Below, one piece after another: positions 52,636 to 61,836 of a stretch of 64,000 nt of DNA. The stretch lies in the NCBI GenBank assembly GCA_007375735.1, contig VMEW01000002.1:1-64000 (forward strand), given 5' to 3'. A model generated the notes under the pieces. It saw nothing but the letters and a program-made list of their open reading frames with translations, was not told where the DNA came from and made no database searches. The stretch's first letter is position 1. Every line of letters starts with the position of its first letter. The translations under genes were made by a program, and so were the position numbers. The DNA comes from Candidatus Peregrinibacteria bacterium Greene0416_19. Its GTDB lineage: Bacteria > Patescibacteriota > Gracilibacteria > Peribacterales > Peribacteraceae.

Positions 52636-53016
52636 TTACGCGCGTCTTACACTGCTCTTGTAGATCGCAGGTTGGAACGCCGGCAACCGTTCCACAGGAC
52701 ACGGAAGATCCGCTTCCCGCACACCGGGCGGAAGCATTTGATCATAGCCCAGGAGGATGAGGTCGGGCGAAACCGAGCGGACGGGCGCCAGAAAATCAGT
52801 GTCGTCACCGAGCAACACGTGCGCTTGCGGATACGTTGATTCAATCGCGGTTTTTCGATTTTCTTCATTCTGCTCCGGGTCACGCCCCTTGATCTTCCGC
52901 ACGTTGGCATCCCGCGCGATCACGACATGCACCTCCCCACGCTGCGCTGCCTCGCGGAGAACGAACTCGTGGCCGGGATGCAGACGATCGAAGGTGCCGA
53001 AGAGAAGGACACGCAT
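52636..53016 (-). CDS. Cytidylyltransferase-like nucleotidyltransferase
   Basis: A 126-residue enzyme of the HxGH superfamily: LLFGTFDRLHPGHEFVLREA carries the HxGH site (HPGH), followed by EVHVVIARDANVRKIKG; the second signature ISSTKIR is not evident. Its size and GTFDxLHPGH motif resemble glycerol-3-phosphate cytidylyltransferase (TagD) and RibL-type FAD synthetases. The substrate cannot be told from sequence alone. The ATG at 53016 is preferred to the one three codons upstream. Confidence 0.8.
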   Translation of the reverse strand: MRVLLFGTFDRLHPGHEFVLREAAQRGEVHVVIARDANVRKIKGRDPEQNEENRKTAIESTYPQAHVLLGDDTDFLAPVRSVSPDLILLGYDQMLPPGVREADLPCPVERLPAFQPAIYKSSVRRA

Positions 53017-53076
53017 GTACTTCAACCCTACAAGCTACCCGTCCGAACGGCCAGGCCGGGCGGGCCAGCTACAAGC

Positions 53077-55209
53077 TCACCGTCGACCAAGATCAATGAC
53101 ATAGACTCTCTTCTCATCAACAACGTACAGGTGCGCCTCATCCGGATCCACGTACAGGTCCTGCAACTTCCCCAGCTGGTTCCCCTCCAGGATGTACTGC
53201 TTCAGGTAGGAGGATTCTCCGTTCTGGCCGCCATCGGACAGGACGATGACGCGGCTGCGGACCGGATCCAGAACGTAGAAGTTGCCATCCGGCAGCTTGA
53301 AGAGTCTGCTCGCATCCTTCAGAACATCCTCCGGCCCATGACTGATGGTGAAAGGTTTCACTTCCCCGCGCAGCATCTTCACGATGACGCCGTTCTCCTT
53401 GAGCGTGTAAATGCTCCCGTCGATCGCCATGTCCATCGAACCTGCCAGATCACCCGTCACGTTGTACTGCACACCAGGACCGTAGCGGTTATTCAGCCGT
53501 TCGTACTTCATGATGCGGCTGTCGTTCGTCAGGATGTACAGGTACCGCAGGTACGCCTCGATGTCCTTGCCCGACACCCAACCGTTCGTATCATCCGTTT
53601 TCATGGCCAGCGGCTGTCCGCTCTCCAGTTCCACGACACCATCGCCAGTGGTGAGAAAGACCTGTGACTTCTGCCGGAGAAACGCCGCACCGTCGATGAT
53701 GTAGCCCTCGTCGGACAGGCGCTTGCCCTCTTCCACGCCATTGAGCAGCACGTGATACCACTGCTGGCGGTCGTAGACGATGAATTCCCCGTCGGCAATG
53801 CCGATGAGACCGTGCGCTGACACGTCGCCGTTCCGGGAGGCAACATTGACAACCACGCGGGTGGGCACGCGCACGATGTTGTTGAGTTCCTCTTTCTTCG
53901 CCCGGATCTTGTCCAGGAGCGTGAGCGATTCGGAACGGAAGAGACTGCTCGGATTGTTGATGATCTCCTTCGCCTGTTCCTCGGCATGCTGGAGAATCGC
54001 GTTGGCACCGTCGCTGTCACCACTGATCCGCCGATTGTCGGCTGTCTGCAATTCCTGTTCGATCTGCTGCATCAGTTCGGTCAGCTGGACGCGCGTCTTG
54101 CTGCGCTGCGTGTTGGCGGTCAGGCTGAAGATGACCCAGAGGACGAGGAAGAGGGTGATCCCCCCCGCCAGGAGGAGCAGGTGCGCCCGCCGCTTGCGCT
54201 CGGGATGGCGCAGATCGGCCAGGAACGACCGTGCTGCCCTGCTCAGAGACAGCCCGGCCTCACGCACGCGCGCGAGGAAGGGCGACGGACCCGCCGGCCG
54301 GCGCGCCGTGGCTCCGCCACGGCGGTCGCGACTATTGCCACCGAGCGCGGCGGCAGCCGACGATGCCAGCGATGCCGTCGCGGAGGCTGCGGTGGAGAGG
54401 AACGCCAGTGTCGTCCCCACCGTGGAGCGTTCACGAACCCTTGCTCGCGGGAGAATGGCGGGGGTATCCACCAAACCTGCCCGGCGGGGGGGCCCCACGA
54501 TGTGGAGCGTGGCCAAGGCCGCCATTTCACGCTCTGCATCCAATCGTCCGACCACTTCGTTGAGCAGTTGATCGCCACGGAGCGCCAGCTCCCGGAGCTG
54601 GGCGGGGGTGATGGCACGGAGCAGCCGCTGGGTCGCGAAGAGCACACTATCCCCCTGCTCGAGCGCGCCGCTCGAAATGTGCACGAACATGGCAATGGCT
54701 TTGCCCCGGTTCCCCTCGGTGATCTGACTGGCGGCGCTGCCGCGGATCAGGTACGCCTCGCTACGCCCGGCATGCGATACGTGGAGGATGCCGTCGCTGT
54801 CGAGCAGCGCGACGAGCGCGTGGATATCTTCCACTGTCCGCGACACCAGGAACCCCTTGAAGAGCCCGTTGAGCTCCTTGAGCGTTCCGTCCAGCCGGTG
54901 CCAGGATTCTCCCTCCGACTGCAGAAGACTGCTCTGGATGATGTGTGTGCACTCCTCCTCGACCATGTGCGCCTCGCGCGGCTCGGCCTTCACGTGGAGC
55001 AGCAGAAAGGCTCTCTCCTTGGCGGGCGAGGGGAACGACAGCGAAATGAGGGACGTACCCGGAACCGTCCGCGTGGCGCCTGAAGAAACCAACACGTCCA
55101 TCAGCATGAAAGAGTACGCGGCACCGGAGCCAGCGGCAAGAGACGGATACGCAGGACATGCGGGAGAATATCTCCTCTGACTCTCCTGGTTCTCCTCCAT
55201 CGACCGCAT
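53077..55209 (-). CDS. Membrane protein with PP2C-like N-terminal and beta-propeller-like C-terminal domain
   Basis: A 710-residue protein. The first ~230 residues resemble a PPM/PP2C-like domain (VEDIHALVALLDSDGILHVS; HAGRSEAYLIRG; GDSVLFATQRLLRAITP), but the metal-binding Asp residues are not clear. A basic linker leads to one helix (LLLLAGGITLFLVLWVIFSL). Outside, a coiled-coil segment (QLTELMQQIEQELQTADNRR) precedes repeated strands with YDRQQWYHVLL and FKLPDGNFYVLDPVRSRVIV, typical of a beta-propeller. It may couple an external sensor to an internal phosphatase-like domain. TATTCT ends nine bases before the ATG at 55209. Confidence 0.7.
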   Translation of the reverse strand: MRSMEENQESQRRYSPACPAYPSLAAGSGAAYSFMLMDVLVSSGATRTVPGTSLISLSFPSPAKERAFLLLHVKAEPREAHMVEEECTHIIQSSLLQSEGESWHRLDGTLKELNGLFKGFLVSRTVEDIHALVALLDSDGILHVSHAGRSEAYLIRGSAASQITEGNRGKAIAMFVHISSGALEQGDSVLFATQRLLRAITPAQLRELALRGDQLLNEVVGRLDAEREMAALATLHIVGPPRRAGLVDTPAILPRARVRERSTVGTTLAFLSTAASATASLASSAAAALGGNSRDRRGGATARRPAGPSPFLARVREAGLSLSRAARSFLADLRHPERKRRAHLLLLAGGITLFLVLWVIFSLTANTQRSKTRVQLTELMQQIEQELQTADNRRISGDSDGANAILQHAEEQAKEIINNPSSLFRSESLTLLDKIRAKKEELNNIVRVPTRVVVNVASRNGDVSAHGLIGIADGEFIVYDRQQWYHVLLNGVEEGKRLSDEGYIIDGAAFLRQKSQVFLTTGDGVVELESGQPLAMKTDDTNGWVSGKDIEAYLRYLYILTNDSRIMKYERLNNRYGPGVQYNVTGDLAGSMDMAIDGSIYTLKENGVIVKMLRGEVKPFTISHGPEDVLKDASRLFKLPDGNFYVLDPVRSRVIVLSDGGQNGESSYLKQYILEGNQLGKLQDLYVDPDEAHLYVVDEKRVYVIDLGRR

Positions 55210-55343
55210 GTTTCTTACAGAATATAGAATATAAAATTCGTTGAATGGAAGCCAAAATATAGGCATATCGACATCAATGCCATTGCATAATGGCTTCCGG
55301 GGGAGTACGATGGTCGCAGTTATCATTTATTTCCCAGACTGTT

Positions 55344-57371
55344 GTGAACACATCACCAGAAGAAGGAACTGTGGAGCAGAGAGCTCAGCTCTCCTCCAAC
55401 GTGCCCGCTGTGTCCGGTGAGACCGGCTCGGGCGGATTCGCAGGGCCCGCCCTGCAGGCGACCGGAATACGGACGCAAGGAACGCCGACCCCCGGCATGC
55501 CGGGTACAGGCAAGCCCTTCGACGGACCTCAGGGCAAGCGCCGGCACAGGCGACGCGGCGGCAGAGCACCCGGAGCGCCGGGCCCGCAGCAGAGCGCGAC
55601 ACGCTCACAATCGCATTACTATTCAGGCGGACAGACTCCGATGCCGCAACGACCGAACGGCCGGCCGCAGCCCGCCGCCGCCCCCGTCATCCCGATGGGC
55701 AAAGGCCAGGGTCTGCGCATGTACCCCCTTGGGGGGTTCGAGCAGGTGGGCCGCAACTGCTTCGTGATCGAAGTGGACGACGACATCTACCTGATCGACC
55801 TGGGGCTCCAGTTCCCCGACGAGGACATGCTGGGTATCGACTACCTGATCCCGGACATCAGCTGCCTGAAAGGCAGCGAGAACCGGATCAAGGCCGTGCT
55901 CTTCACGCACGGGCACCTCGACCACATCGGCGCGGTGCAGCACTTGCTGCCCGCACTGCACTTCCCGCCCTGCTACGGTACCAACCTCACGATGGCATTT
56001 GTGAAAAAGCGCCTCGACGAGGAGCATCTGACGGGCAAGGCGCAGCTCCACACGGTGAAATTCCGTGAGAAAGTGCGACTGGGGAAGATCGAAGTCGAAT
56101 TCCTCCGGGTCACGCACTCGATCCCCGATTCGGCCGCCATCGCGATCCACACCCCGTACGGGAAGATCGTCCACACGGGCGACTTCAAGTTCGACCTGAC
56201 GCCGATGAACGAACCGCCGGCGGACTTCCATCGCCTCGCCGAACTCGGCGACGAAGGGGTACTCGCGATCATCGCGGACTCGACCAATGCGCTGAAGCCC
56301 GGCAACTCGAAGAGTGAGAAGGAAATTTCGGAAACGCTCTTCGGCTTGATCCGCGACGCCAAGGGCCGCGTGATCATCTCCACCTTCAGCTCGCTCCTCA
56401 ATCGCTTGCAGCAGGTGATCGAGCACGCGCGCGCCTTCGACCGGAAGGTCTTCATCTCCGGACGGAGTATGGAGACGAACATCGAGATCGCGCAGAACCT
56501 CGGGTACCTGAAAACGCCGCGCGGACTCATCCGCAAGGTGAACCCTGCGATGGACAAACTCCCCGATCGGGAAGTCCTGATCCTCACGACCGGCAGCCAA
56601 GGCGAGGAGATGGCCGGGCTCGCGCGCATCGGGCTCGGCACGCACCGGCACATCGCGATCAAGAAAGGCGACACGGTGATCCTGAGCAGCAATCCGATTC
56701 TCGGCAACGAACGGGCCGTCGCGAAGGTGGTCAATAACCTCCACCTTTCCGGCGCGATCGTGAAGACGAACCAGGAACTCGCGCTCCACACGACCGGCCA
56801 CGGCTACGCGAACGATCTGCTTCTGATGCACCGCCTGGTGCGGGCGAAGCACGTCATCCCCGAGCACGGCGAGCCGCACATGCGCGTCGGCCACGCCGAC
56901 CTCGTGCGCGGCATCGGCTACCCGGAAAACCAGCTGCACCTGCTCGTGAACGGCGAGATCCTCGAGTTCGACCGCGCCGGCGACGCGCGACGCAGCAAGC
57001 AGAAGATCGCGTACCGCGACGTCATCATCGACGGACGCGGCGCCGCCGGCGAGGGCCAGCGCGTGCTCGACGATCGTAAGATCATGAGCTCGGCGGGGGT
57101 CCTCATCGTCCTCTTCCGGGTGTACGCCGAGAGCAAGCGCCTTGTGGGCGATCCGGACGTCATCTCGCGCGGCCTCATCTACGGCTCCGAGCAGCAGGAG
57201 ATCACGCGCGACGTGATCCTGGCCTGCCGCAAGGCCTACGAAGAGGAACTCAACCGCGGCGAGAAGGAACGCAAAGGCCTCAAGCGCGCGGTCACCGGCG
57301 CGCTGTACCGGTACTTCGACCGGAAGCTGGACCGCGAGCCGATGGTCGTACCGCTTATGGTAGAAGTCTAA
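55344..57371 (+). CDS. rnj: Ribonuclease J
   Basis: About 675 residues. After a disordered Gly/Pro/Arg-rich N-terminal extension of ~115 residues comes the metallo-beta-lactamase/beta-CASP core: LGGFEQVGRNCFVIEVDDDI, the metal site FTHGHLDHIGAVQHLLPAL, VHTGDFKFDLTP, then TTGSQGEEMAGLARIGLG and HTTGHGYANDLLLMHRLV plus IPEHGEP. RNase J degrades and matures RNA, acting as endonuclease and 5'-3' exonuclease. The start is uncertain: GTG at 55344 or ATG at 55290. The C-terminus VVPLMVEV is repeated in a relic 130 bp downstream. Confidence 0.93.
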   Translation: MNTSPEEGTVEQRAQLSSNVPAVSGETGSGGFAGPALQATGIRTQGTPTPGMPGTGKPFDGPQGKRRHRRRGGRAPGAPGPQQSATRSQSHYYSGGQTPMPQRPNGRPQPAAAPVIPMGKGQGLRMYPLGGFEQVGRNCFVIEVDDDIYLIDLGLQFPDEDMLGIDYLIPDISCLKGSENRIKAVLFTHGHLDHIGAVQHLLPALHFPPCYGTNLTMAFVKKRLDEEHLTGKAQLHTVKFREKVRLGKIEVEFLRVTHSIPDSAAIAIHTPYGKIVHTGDFKFDLTPMNEPPADFHRLAELGDEGVLAIIADSTNALKPGNSKSEKEISETLFGLIRDAKGRVIISTFSSLLNRLQQVIEHARAFDRKVFISGRSMETNIEIAQNLGYLKTPRGLIRKVNPAMDKLPDREVLILTTGSQGEEMAGLARIGLGTHRHIAIKKGDTVILSSNPILGNERAVAKVVNNLHLSGAIVKTNQELALHTTGHGYANDLLLMHRLVRAKHVIPEHGEPHMRVGHADLVRGIGYPENQLHLLVNGEILEFDRAGDARRSKQKIAYRDVIIDGRGAAGEGQRVLDDRKIMSSAGVLIVLFRVYAESKRLVGDPDVISRGLIYGSEQQEITRDVILACRKAYEEELNRGEKERKGLKRAVTGALYRYFDRKLDREPMVVPLMVEV

Positions 57372-57403
57372 CCTGCAACGATCGATGACCACCACTTCTC
57401 GCC

Positions 57404-57474
57404 CGCCGTAGCCTTCTACGATCGAGCTATGATTCGCACTCGTAACAAAGCAAGTGAGGCGGCGGCGAAGGCGG
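57404..57474. repeat. Palindromic segment between rnj and its tail relic
   Basis: CCCGCCGTAGCCTTCTACG near 57405 and GGCGGCGGCGAAGGCGGG near 57459 form the two arms of a loose foldback of the CCCGCC...GGCGGG family also found inside secA. Confidence 0.55.
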
Positions 57475-57504
57475 GTGGTTGTGCCGCTCATGGTGGAAGT
57501 CTGA
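57475..57504 (+). pseudogene. Relic copy of the rnj 3' terminus
   Basis: Encodes V-V-V-P-L-M-V-E-V-stop, matching the last residues of RNase J (M-V-V-P-L-M-V-E-V-stop, 57342-57371). Over the last eight codons plus stop there are five differences, four at third codon positions and one converting TAA to TGA, so no residue changes. A palindrome-rich segment with CCCGCCGTAGCC (57404 onward) and GGCGGCGGCGAAGGCGGG lies between the copies. Confidence 0.75.
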
Positions 57505-57510
57505 GAAAAG

Positions 57511-57603
57511 GATTCCGACGATACCGAGGAGTCCGACGAGCCCGAAGATACCTGTTCCCCTTGCGCGGAGCTCGCTCTTCGGCATCGTCGGTATCGTCGG
57601 ATT
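57511..57603. repeat. Inverted repeat downstream of rnj relic
   Basis: TCCGACGATACCGA (57514-57527) and its exact reverse complement TCGGTATCGTCGGA (57588-57601), with secondary pairing of GTCCGACGAGCC inside. It sits between the relic and the HAD gene promoter and may stop rnj transcription. Confidence 0.6.
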
Positions 57604-57650
57604 CTTCGGTTTCCTTCTGCGGATAGAAAGAACGTATACTCGCGGCCCCC

Positions 57651-58289
57651 ATGCGCGCGGTCCTCTTCGACCTCGACGGCACGCTCGTCAACACCATCGA
57701 CCTCTACGAGCGGGCGGTCATCGGCTCTCTCGCGACGATCGGCATCGACTATCCGTCCGACCGGTTCGTTGCCGATTACATGGCGGGCAGGCACCTGCGG
57801 GACATCCTCGCCGAATTCGGGCTCACCGAAGAGCATGCGCCTTCGGTGCGCGGAGCGAGGGACCGTCTGTACGAAGAATTGCTGGGGCAGGCGGTAGAAT
57901 GGTCCCCGGGCGCCGAAGAGCTGCTGAAAAAAACCGCGGAGCGGTATCCCCTCGGGATCGTGACTGGTTCATGGCGCAGCTACGTGGATCGCATCGAGCG
58001 GAAGCTGGCCCTTTCCAGGTACACGAACATCATCGTCACCGCCGACGATATGGGCATGGGGAAATTCCAGAAACCGCACCCGCACGGACTGCTCCTCGCG
58101 GCTGATCGGCTTGGCGCGGCGCCGGAGGAGTGCGTGTACATCGGCGATCAGCTCTTCGACATCGAGGCGGCGAAGCGGGCGGGGATGAGGAGCGTGCTCG
58201 TCATCGGGAAGCACACGCCAGCAGGCGGACAGGAGGAGGCGGATGAAGTGGCGCGGTCGTTGGAAGAAGTCCTCAGGTATTGTTCATGA
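57651..58289 (+). CDS. HAD-superfamily phosphatase (phosphoglycolate phosphatase-like)
   Basis: A 212-residue hydrolase: motif I VLFDLDGTLVNT, a helical cap domain (RHLRDILAEFGLTEEHAPSV), motif II LGIVTGSWRS, motif III Lys in GKFQKPHPHGLLLAA and motif IV YIGDQLFDIEAAKRAGM. It resembles the Gph/PgmB group; the substrate cannot be assigned. TATACT ends ten bases before the ATG at 57651. Confidence 0.88.
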   Translation: MRAVLFDLDGTLVNTIDLYERAVIGSLATIGIDYPSDRFVADYMAGRHLRDILAEFGLTEEHAPSVRGARDRLYEELLGQAVEWSPGAEELLKKTAERYPLGIVTGSWRSYVDRIERKLALSRYTNIIVTADDMGMGKFQKPHPHGLLLAADRLGAAPEECVYIGDQLFDIEAAKRAGMRSVLVIGKHTPAGGQEEADEVARSLEEVLRYCS

Positions 58290-58311
58290 CAATCGATGAG
58301 AGCGGGCGTCT

Positions 58312-59532
58312 TCATTCATCCGGATGAACGCTCATCATTACGGCTTGGACGGCAAGCCACTCGACAATTTTTCCTTTCACGTTCCATCCTTCATAAGGAG
58401 TCCACTGGCATTTGCTGTGCAGATCTTTCCCCCGGATAGTCCACTCCGCATCCGGATCGACCGCCAGGACTTCCTCATCCGACGCGCCGAGCGAGAAGAT
58501 GTGGTTCGGATGTGTGAAGCACAACCGGACGATGTCATTCATGGTGAGTGCGCATGCCGCAGGCCGCGCCGACGCTGGATGCGGCCATCCGCCGAGCGCG
58601 ACGGTGAGGAGCAGAGGCAACATCGTTTCGACGCCGGGCACGCCGCTCGGCGCATCGAGAGGATTGCTTGAACGTTTTTCTTCAATTGTATGGGGCGCAT
58701 GATCCGTGGCGATGCAGTCGACCGTCCCGTCGGCGATCCCCGCCCACAGCGCCTCGACATGATCCCGCGTCCGCAACGGCGGATTCATCTTCGCGAACGT
58801 CCCGAGCGCCGCGTAATCGTCGGTCGTCAGGAAGACGTGGTGAGGCGCCACCTCGCACGTGACCGGCAGGCCGTCCGCTTTCGCGCGGCGCACCAGCTCC
58901 ACTCCGTCCCGGGTCGACAGATGCGCGATGTGGAGACGGCTTCCGTGCTTCTTTGCGAACGTGATCGCGTGCCCGATCGCCTTCGCTTCGGACTCCGGCG
59001 GACGAATGAACGAGTGAGCGCCAACGTCGGCTCGCGCGTTCTCCGCCTGCAGCCGCGCATTCATCTCCGCATCCTCGCAGTGCGCAACCACGGGGATCCC
59101 GTGCCGCCCGCAGGTCTGAAAAACATCATCGAGCAAACCAGCATTCACTTTCTGGTTTCCGGTCGAATGATCCAGATAGATCTTCACGCCCGGGCAGCGC
59201 GCTTTCAGCCGCCGCATGTCCGCGGAGGTTCCCGTCCAGAGCTCCTCGATCGCACGCAAGTGAACGCTGTCCGTCACGCCGAAGAAGAATCGGATGCCGC
59301 AGTCATCGACCTCCGCGGCACGACGCACTTTGTCCGCAAGCGCCGCAATCGTCACGGTCGGCGGATCCGTGTTCGGCATCTCGCACACGATCCCGACCCC
59401 CCCGGCCTTCGCGGCGGCGGCTTCGCTGCGCATGGTTCCCTTCTGCTCCAGCCCCGGCTCACGGAAGTGGACGTGGCAGTCGATCAACCGGGGAAAGCGG
59501 ATGGTTGTATCGCTCTGCAGGGGCAAACTCAT
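58312..59532 (-). CDS. pyrC: Dihydroorotase
   Basis: A 406-residue class I dihydroorotase. Metal ligands are in IDCHVHFREPGLEQKG (HxH), the bridging Lys position is near VKIYLDHSTGNQKV, further His are in PVVAHCEDAEM and RLHIAHLSTRDGVELV, and the final Asp is in IATDHAPHTIEEK. It closes carbamoyl-aspartate to dihydroorotate in pyrimidine synthesis; pyrB lies less than 1 kb away. The ATG at 59532 has TACAAT ending eight bases upstream, and the in-frame sequence before it is not family-like. Confidence 0.94.
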   Translation of the reverse strand: MSLPLQSDTTIRFPRLIDCHVHFREPGLEQKGTMRSEAAAAKAGGVGIVCEMPNTDPPTVTIAALADKVRRAAEVDDCGIRFFFGVTDSVHLRAIEELWTGTSADMRRLKARCPGVKIYLDHSTGNQKVNAGLLDDVFQTCGRHGIPVVAHCEDAEMNARLQAENARADVGAHSFIRPPESEAKAIGHAITFAKKHGSRLHIAHLSTRDGVELVRRAKADGLPVTCEVAPHHVFLTTDDYAALGTFAKMNPPLRTRDHVEALWAGIADGTVDCIATDHAPHTIEEKRSSNPLDAPSGVPGVETMLPLLLTVALGGWPHPASARPAACALTMNDIVRLCFTHPNHIFSLGASDEEVLAVDPDAEWTIRGKDLHSKCQWTPYEGWNVKGKIVEWLAVQAVMMSVHPDE

Positions 59533-59589
59533 GGGATGGCATTGTACCACGCTTGTCCCCGTGCCCCTTCTGTCGTACAGTCTATCGCT

Positions 59590-60240
59590 ATGCGGGGATC
59601 CGAGTCCTCTTCCAACGAACGTCTCAAGCGGCACATAGCGGTGAAGCAGTACGGGAAATTCACCCTGACGGAGGCGGTACGACCTTCGCTTGATCTCCAG
59701 GTCATCCCACAGGAAGGGTTCCGGTTCGATAGCTACAAGGATGACCGGAGTAGAAAGGAAATTCCCCTTCTCGTCGCCGCCGTTTCCCGCGAGAAACTAT
59801 TCGATGTATTCATGCGTGTCACGGAAGAAATCTGCCGTGACGCCCCGCTCGTCGACGTCGTACTCGAGACGAGCCACGACAGCAACGGTAGCGCTCACAT
59901 GGATCTACGCAGCGAAGAGATGGATCCGGTCGTCGCGCGGAGCAAGTTGTGGGATTTCGCGGATATCCTGATGGATGACGGCTGTACCGGCATCGCGGTC
60001 ATCCCGCACATTTCCCCTGTACGGGAGCTCCAGTTCGACGAGCACAAGCTCCTGATCGTGTACGGCCAGCGTGAGACGCTCAATCAGGCGCGAAAGGTTC
60101 TGGAAGACGAAGGAGTGGCGGAAAACCCCGGCTTGAAAGTAATCACCGACGGGGAGCATCTGCATTCGACGAGCCCGGAGTTCAATCAGCGCTTTCGGGA
60201 AATGTGCTACGCGTTTGGCGCGGATGTCGGGTGGGAATGA
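59590..60240 (+). CDS. Hypothetical protein between pyrC and pyrB
   Basis: A 216-residue soluble alpha/beta protein (MRGSESSSNERLKRHIAVKQ ...), with no signal peptide or membrane segment and no recognised family. TACAGT ends eight bases before the ATG. The opposite strand is also open over part of it, but this frame has better composition and a better start. It is divergent from pyrC and convergent with pyrB. Confidence 0.6.
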   Translation: MRGSESSSNERLKRHIAVKQYGKFTLTEAVRPSLDLQVIPQEGFRFDSYKDDRSRKEIPLLVAAVSREKLFDVFMRVTEEICRDAPLVDVVLETSHDSNGSAHMDLRSEEMDPVVARSKLWDFADILMDDGCTGIAVIPHISPVRELQFDEHKLLIVYGQRETLNQARKVLEDEGVAENPGLKVITDGEHLHSTSPEFNQRFREMCYAFGADVGWE

Positions 60241-60255
60241 TGCGCAAATTCAGGA

Positions 60256-61167
60256 TCAGCTCAAGAGCATCTCCAGCAACGCCATCCTCACCGGCACGCC
60301 GTTGCGCGCCTGCCGGAAGTACGCGGCGTTGGGGAGCGGATCGACGTCGGTGGCGATCTCGCCCACGCGGGGGAGCGGGTGCATGACGGTCACCTTCTTT
60401 CCCTTCAGGTGTGTGGCGCTGAGCTGGTAGACAAGCTTGAGGCGCTCGTATTCGGAATGATCGGCGAACCGCTCCTCCTGGATGCGCGTCATGTAGAGCA
60501 CATCACAGTCGAGCCCTGCCGCGAAGTCGCCGGTCTCCTCGAAGAAAAGTTTCTTCTCATGGAGGAAACTTGTGACCTTCTCCGGCATCGTGAGCTCCGC
60601 AGGGGCAATGAAGGTGAAGCGGACATCTGCGAAGAGCCCGAGGAGGAAGCTGAGCGAGTGCACCGTGCGGCCGTAGCGCAGGTCGCCGACCATCGCGATC
60701 CGCAGTCCCTCGATCTTCCCGCGCTCCTTCTGGATGGTGTAGAGATCGAGCAGCGCCTGGGTGGGATGCTGCCCCGGTCCGTCGCCGGCGTTGATGAACG
60801 GAACATCGCTGACGGCCGCCGCCCGGTCGGCGCTGCCCTGCTCGGGGTGGCGCATGGCGATGATGTCGGCGTACTGGTTGACCATCCGGATGGTGTCCTC
60901 GACTGTCTCTCCTTTATAGAGGGAACTGAACTGGAACCCGTCGGCGGTGATGACGCTCCCGCCAAGGCGGAGCATGGCGGTTTCGAAGCTCAGGCGCGTG
61001 CGGGTGGAAGGCTCGTAGAAGAGCGCCGCGAGAACCTTTCCCTTCAGCCGCTCATCCCCGCCCTTCGCCAGCACCTGGTCCATTGCCGTCGCCCCCGCCA
61101 AAATGGCATCCGCGTCGGCCCGGGTGAGCTGCTTGGTGGACGTGAGGTGTCGGAAGGAGAGGAGCAT
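60256..61167 (-). CDS. pyrB: Aspartate carbamoyltransferase catalytic subunit
   Basis: A 303-residue transcarbamoylase. Carbamoyl-phosphate site FYEPSTRTRLSFETAM, then the LYKGETVEDTIRM loop, IIAMRHPEQGSADRAA, the NAGDGPGQHPTQALLDLYTI block and the aspartate-binding VTVMHPLPRVGEIATDVD. It makes carbamoyl-aspartate, the substrate of the nearby pyrC product. No pyrI regulatory subunit follows. TACAAT lies 13 bases before the ATG. Confidence 0.95.
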   Translation of the reverse strand: MLLSFRHLTSTKQLTRADADAILAGATAMDQVLAKGGDERLKGKVLAALFYEPSTRTRLSFETAMLRLGGSVITADGFQFSSLYKGETVEDTIRMVNQYADIIAMRHPEQGSADRAAAVSDVPFINAGDGPGQHPTQALLDLYTIQKERGKIEGLRIAMVGDLRYGRTVHSLSFLLGLFADVRFTFIAPAELTMPEKVTSFLHEKKLFFEETGDFAAGLDCDVLYMTRIQEERFADHSEYERLKLVYQLSATHLKGKKVTVMHPLPRVGEIATDVDPLPNAAYFRQARNGVPVRMALLEMLLS

Positions 61168-61328
61168 CCGTGTGCAGCGGATTGTACGGATAGAATTATG
61201 GCTTGTCCAGAATGAAATCGACCCGTCCGCGCGACAGTGTTTGACTCCACCAGGCGGACGGGCGAACGTGGCATCCTCTTATCATGCATCAAGACGAAGC
61301 TGATTGCTGATGGCTCACCACCCCCCGC

Positions 61329-61724
61329 ATGCCACTCCCGTCACCACGTTCTGACTGCCCCGACAGTGAGCTCTCTCCGGGACAGCTCCACCGGACGCTC
61401 GAGCAACTCCGGTCCCATCTGGAAGATCCGTATTGGAAATGGGAACTGGAGGAGCGGGCAGCGATTGCCCGCCGGATCTATAAGCTGATCGCCGCCGCCT
61501 GCCACAACTGCAGAGCGCAATGGGCCGTCCTGGGGGAGATGCCGTCGAACGGAGAGGCGAAGGCGCTCCTCGCGGAGATCGAGCGGTGTGCCGCACGCGT
61601 CGAGTCGAGTGCCGACGTGCTGGCGCATCTCCAGTCAACAGGCTTGACCTCCTCCTCCGCGGACGTCGTCACAGCCATCCGTAGACGCGTGAACCGCATC
61701 CGGCAGCTCACCGAGGCGTTTTAG
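61329..61724 (+). CDS. Hypothetical helical protein (131 aa)
   Basis: An all-helical, charged soluble protein (LSPGQLHRTLEQLRSHLEDP; ARRIYKLIAAACHNCRAQWA) with a CHNC pair in the middle. No family recognised. Upstream signals are weak and a shadow frame exists on the other strand, so confidence is moderate. Confidence 0.5.
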   Translation: MPLPSPRSDCPDSELSPGQLHRTLEQLRSHLEDPYWKWELEERAAIARRIYKLIAAACHNCRAQWAVLGEMPSNGEAKALLAEIERCAARVESSADVLAHLQSTGLTSSSADVVTAIRRRVNRIRQLTEAF

Positions 61725-61836
61725 GTGACCACGGTCCTTCGACACTGCTGCCGGGTTAGCGGCATAGCGCGCCTGTCATCCACTCCCCGGTCCTGGAGCT
61801 TTGAGCGCGAAGCCGTAGAACCAGTACCATAGCCGG

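Noticed and set aside
55623..57836. A 737-codon minus-strand frame opposite rnj
   Set aside because: RNase J active-site motifs are on the plus strand; the minus frame shows shadow composition.
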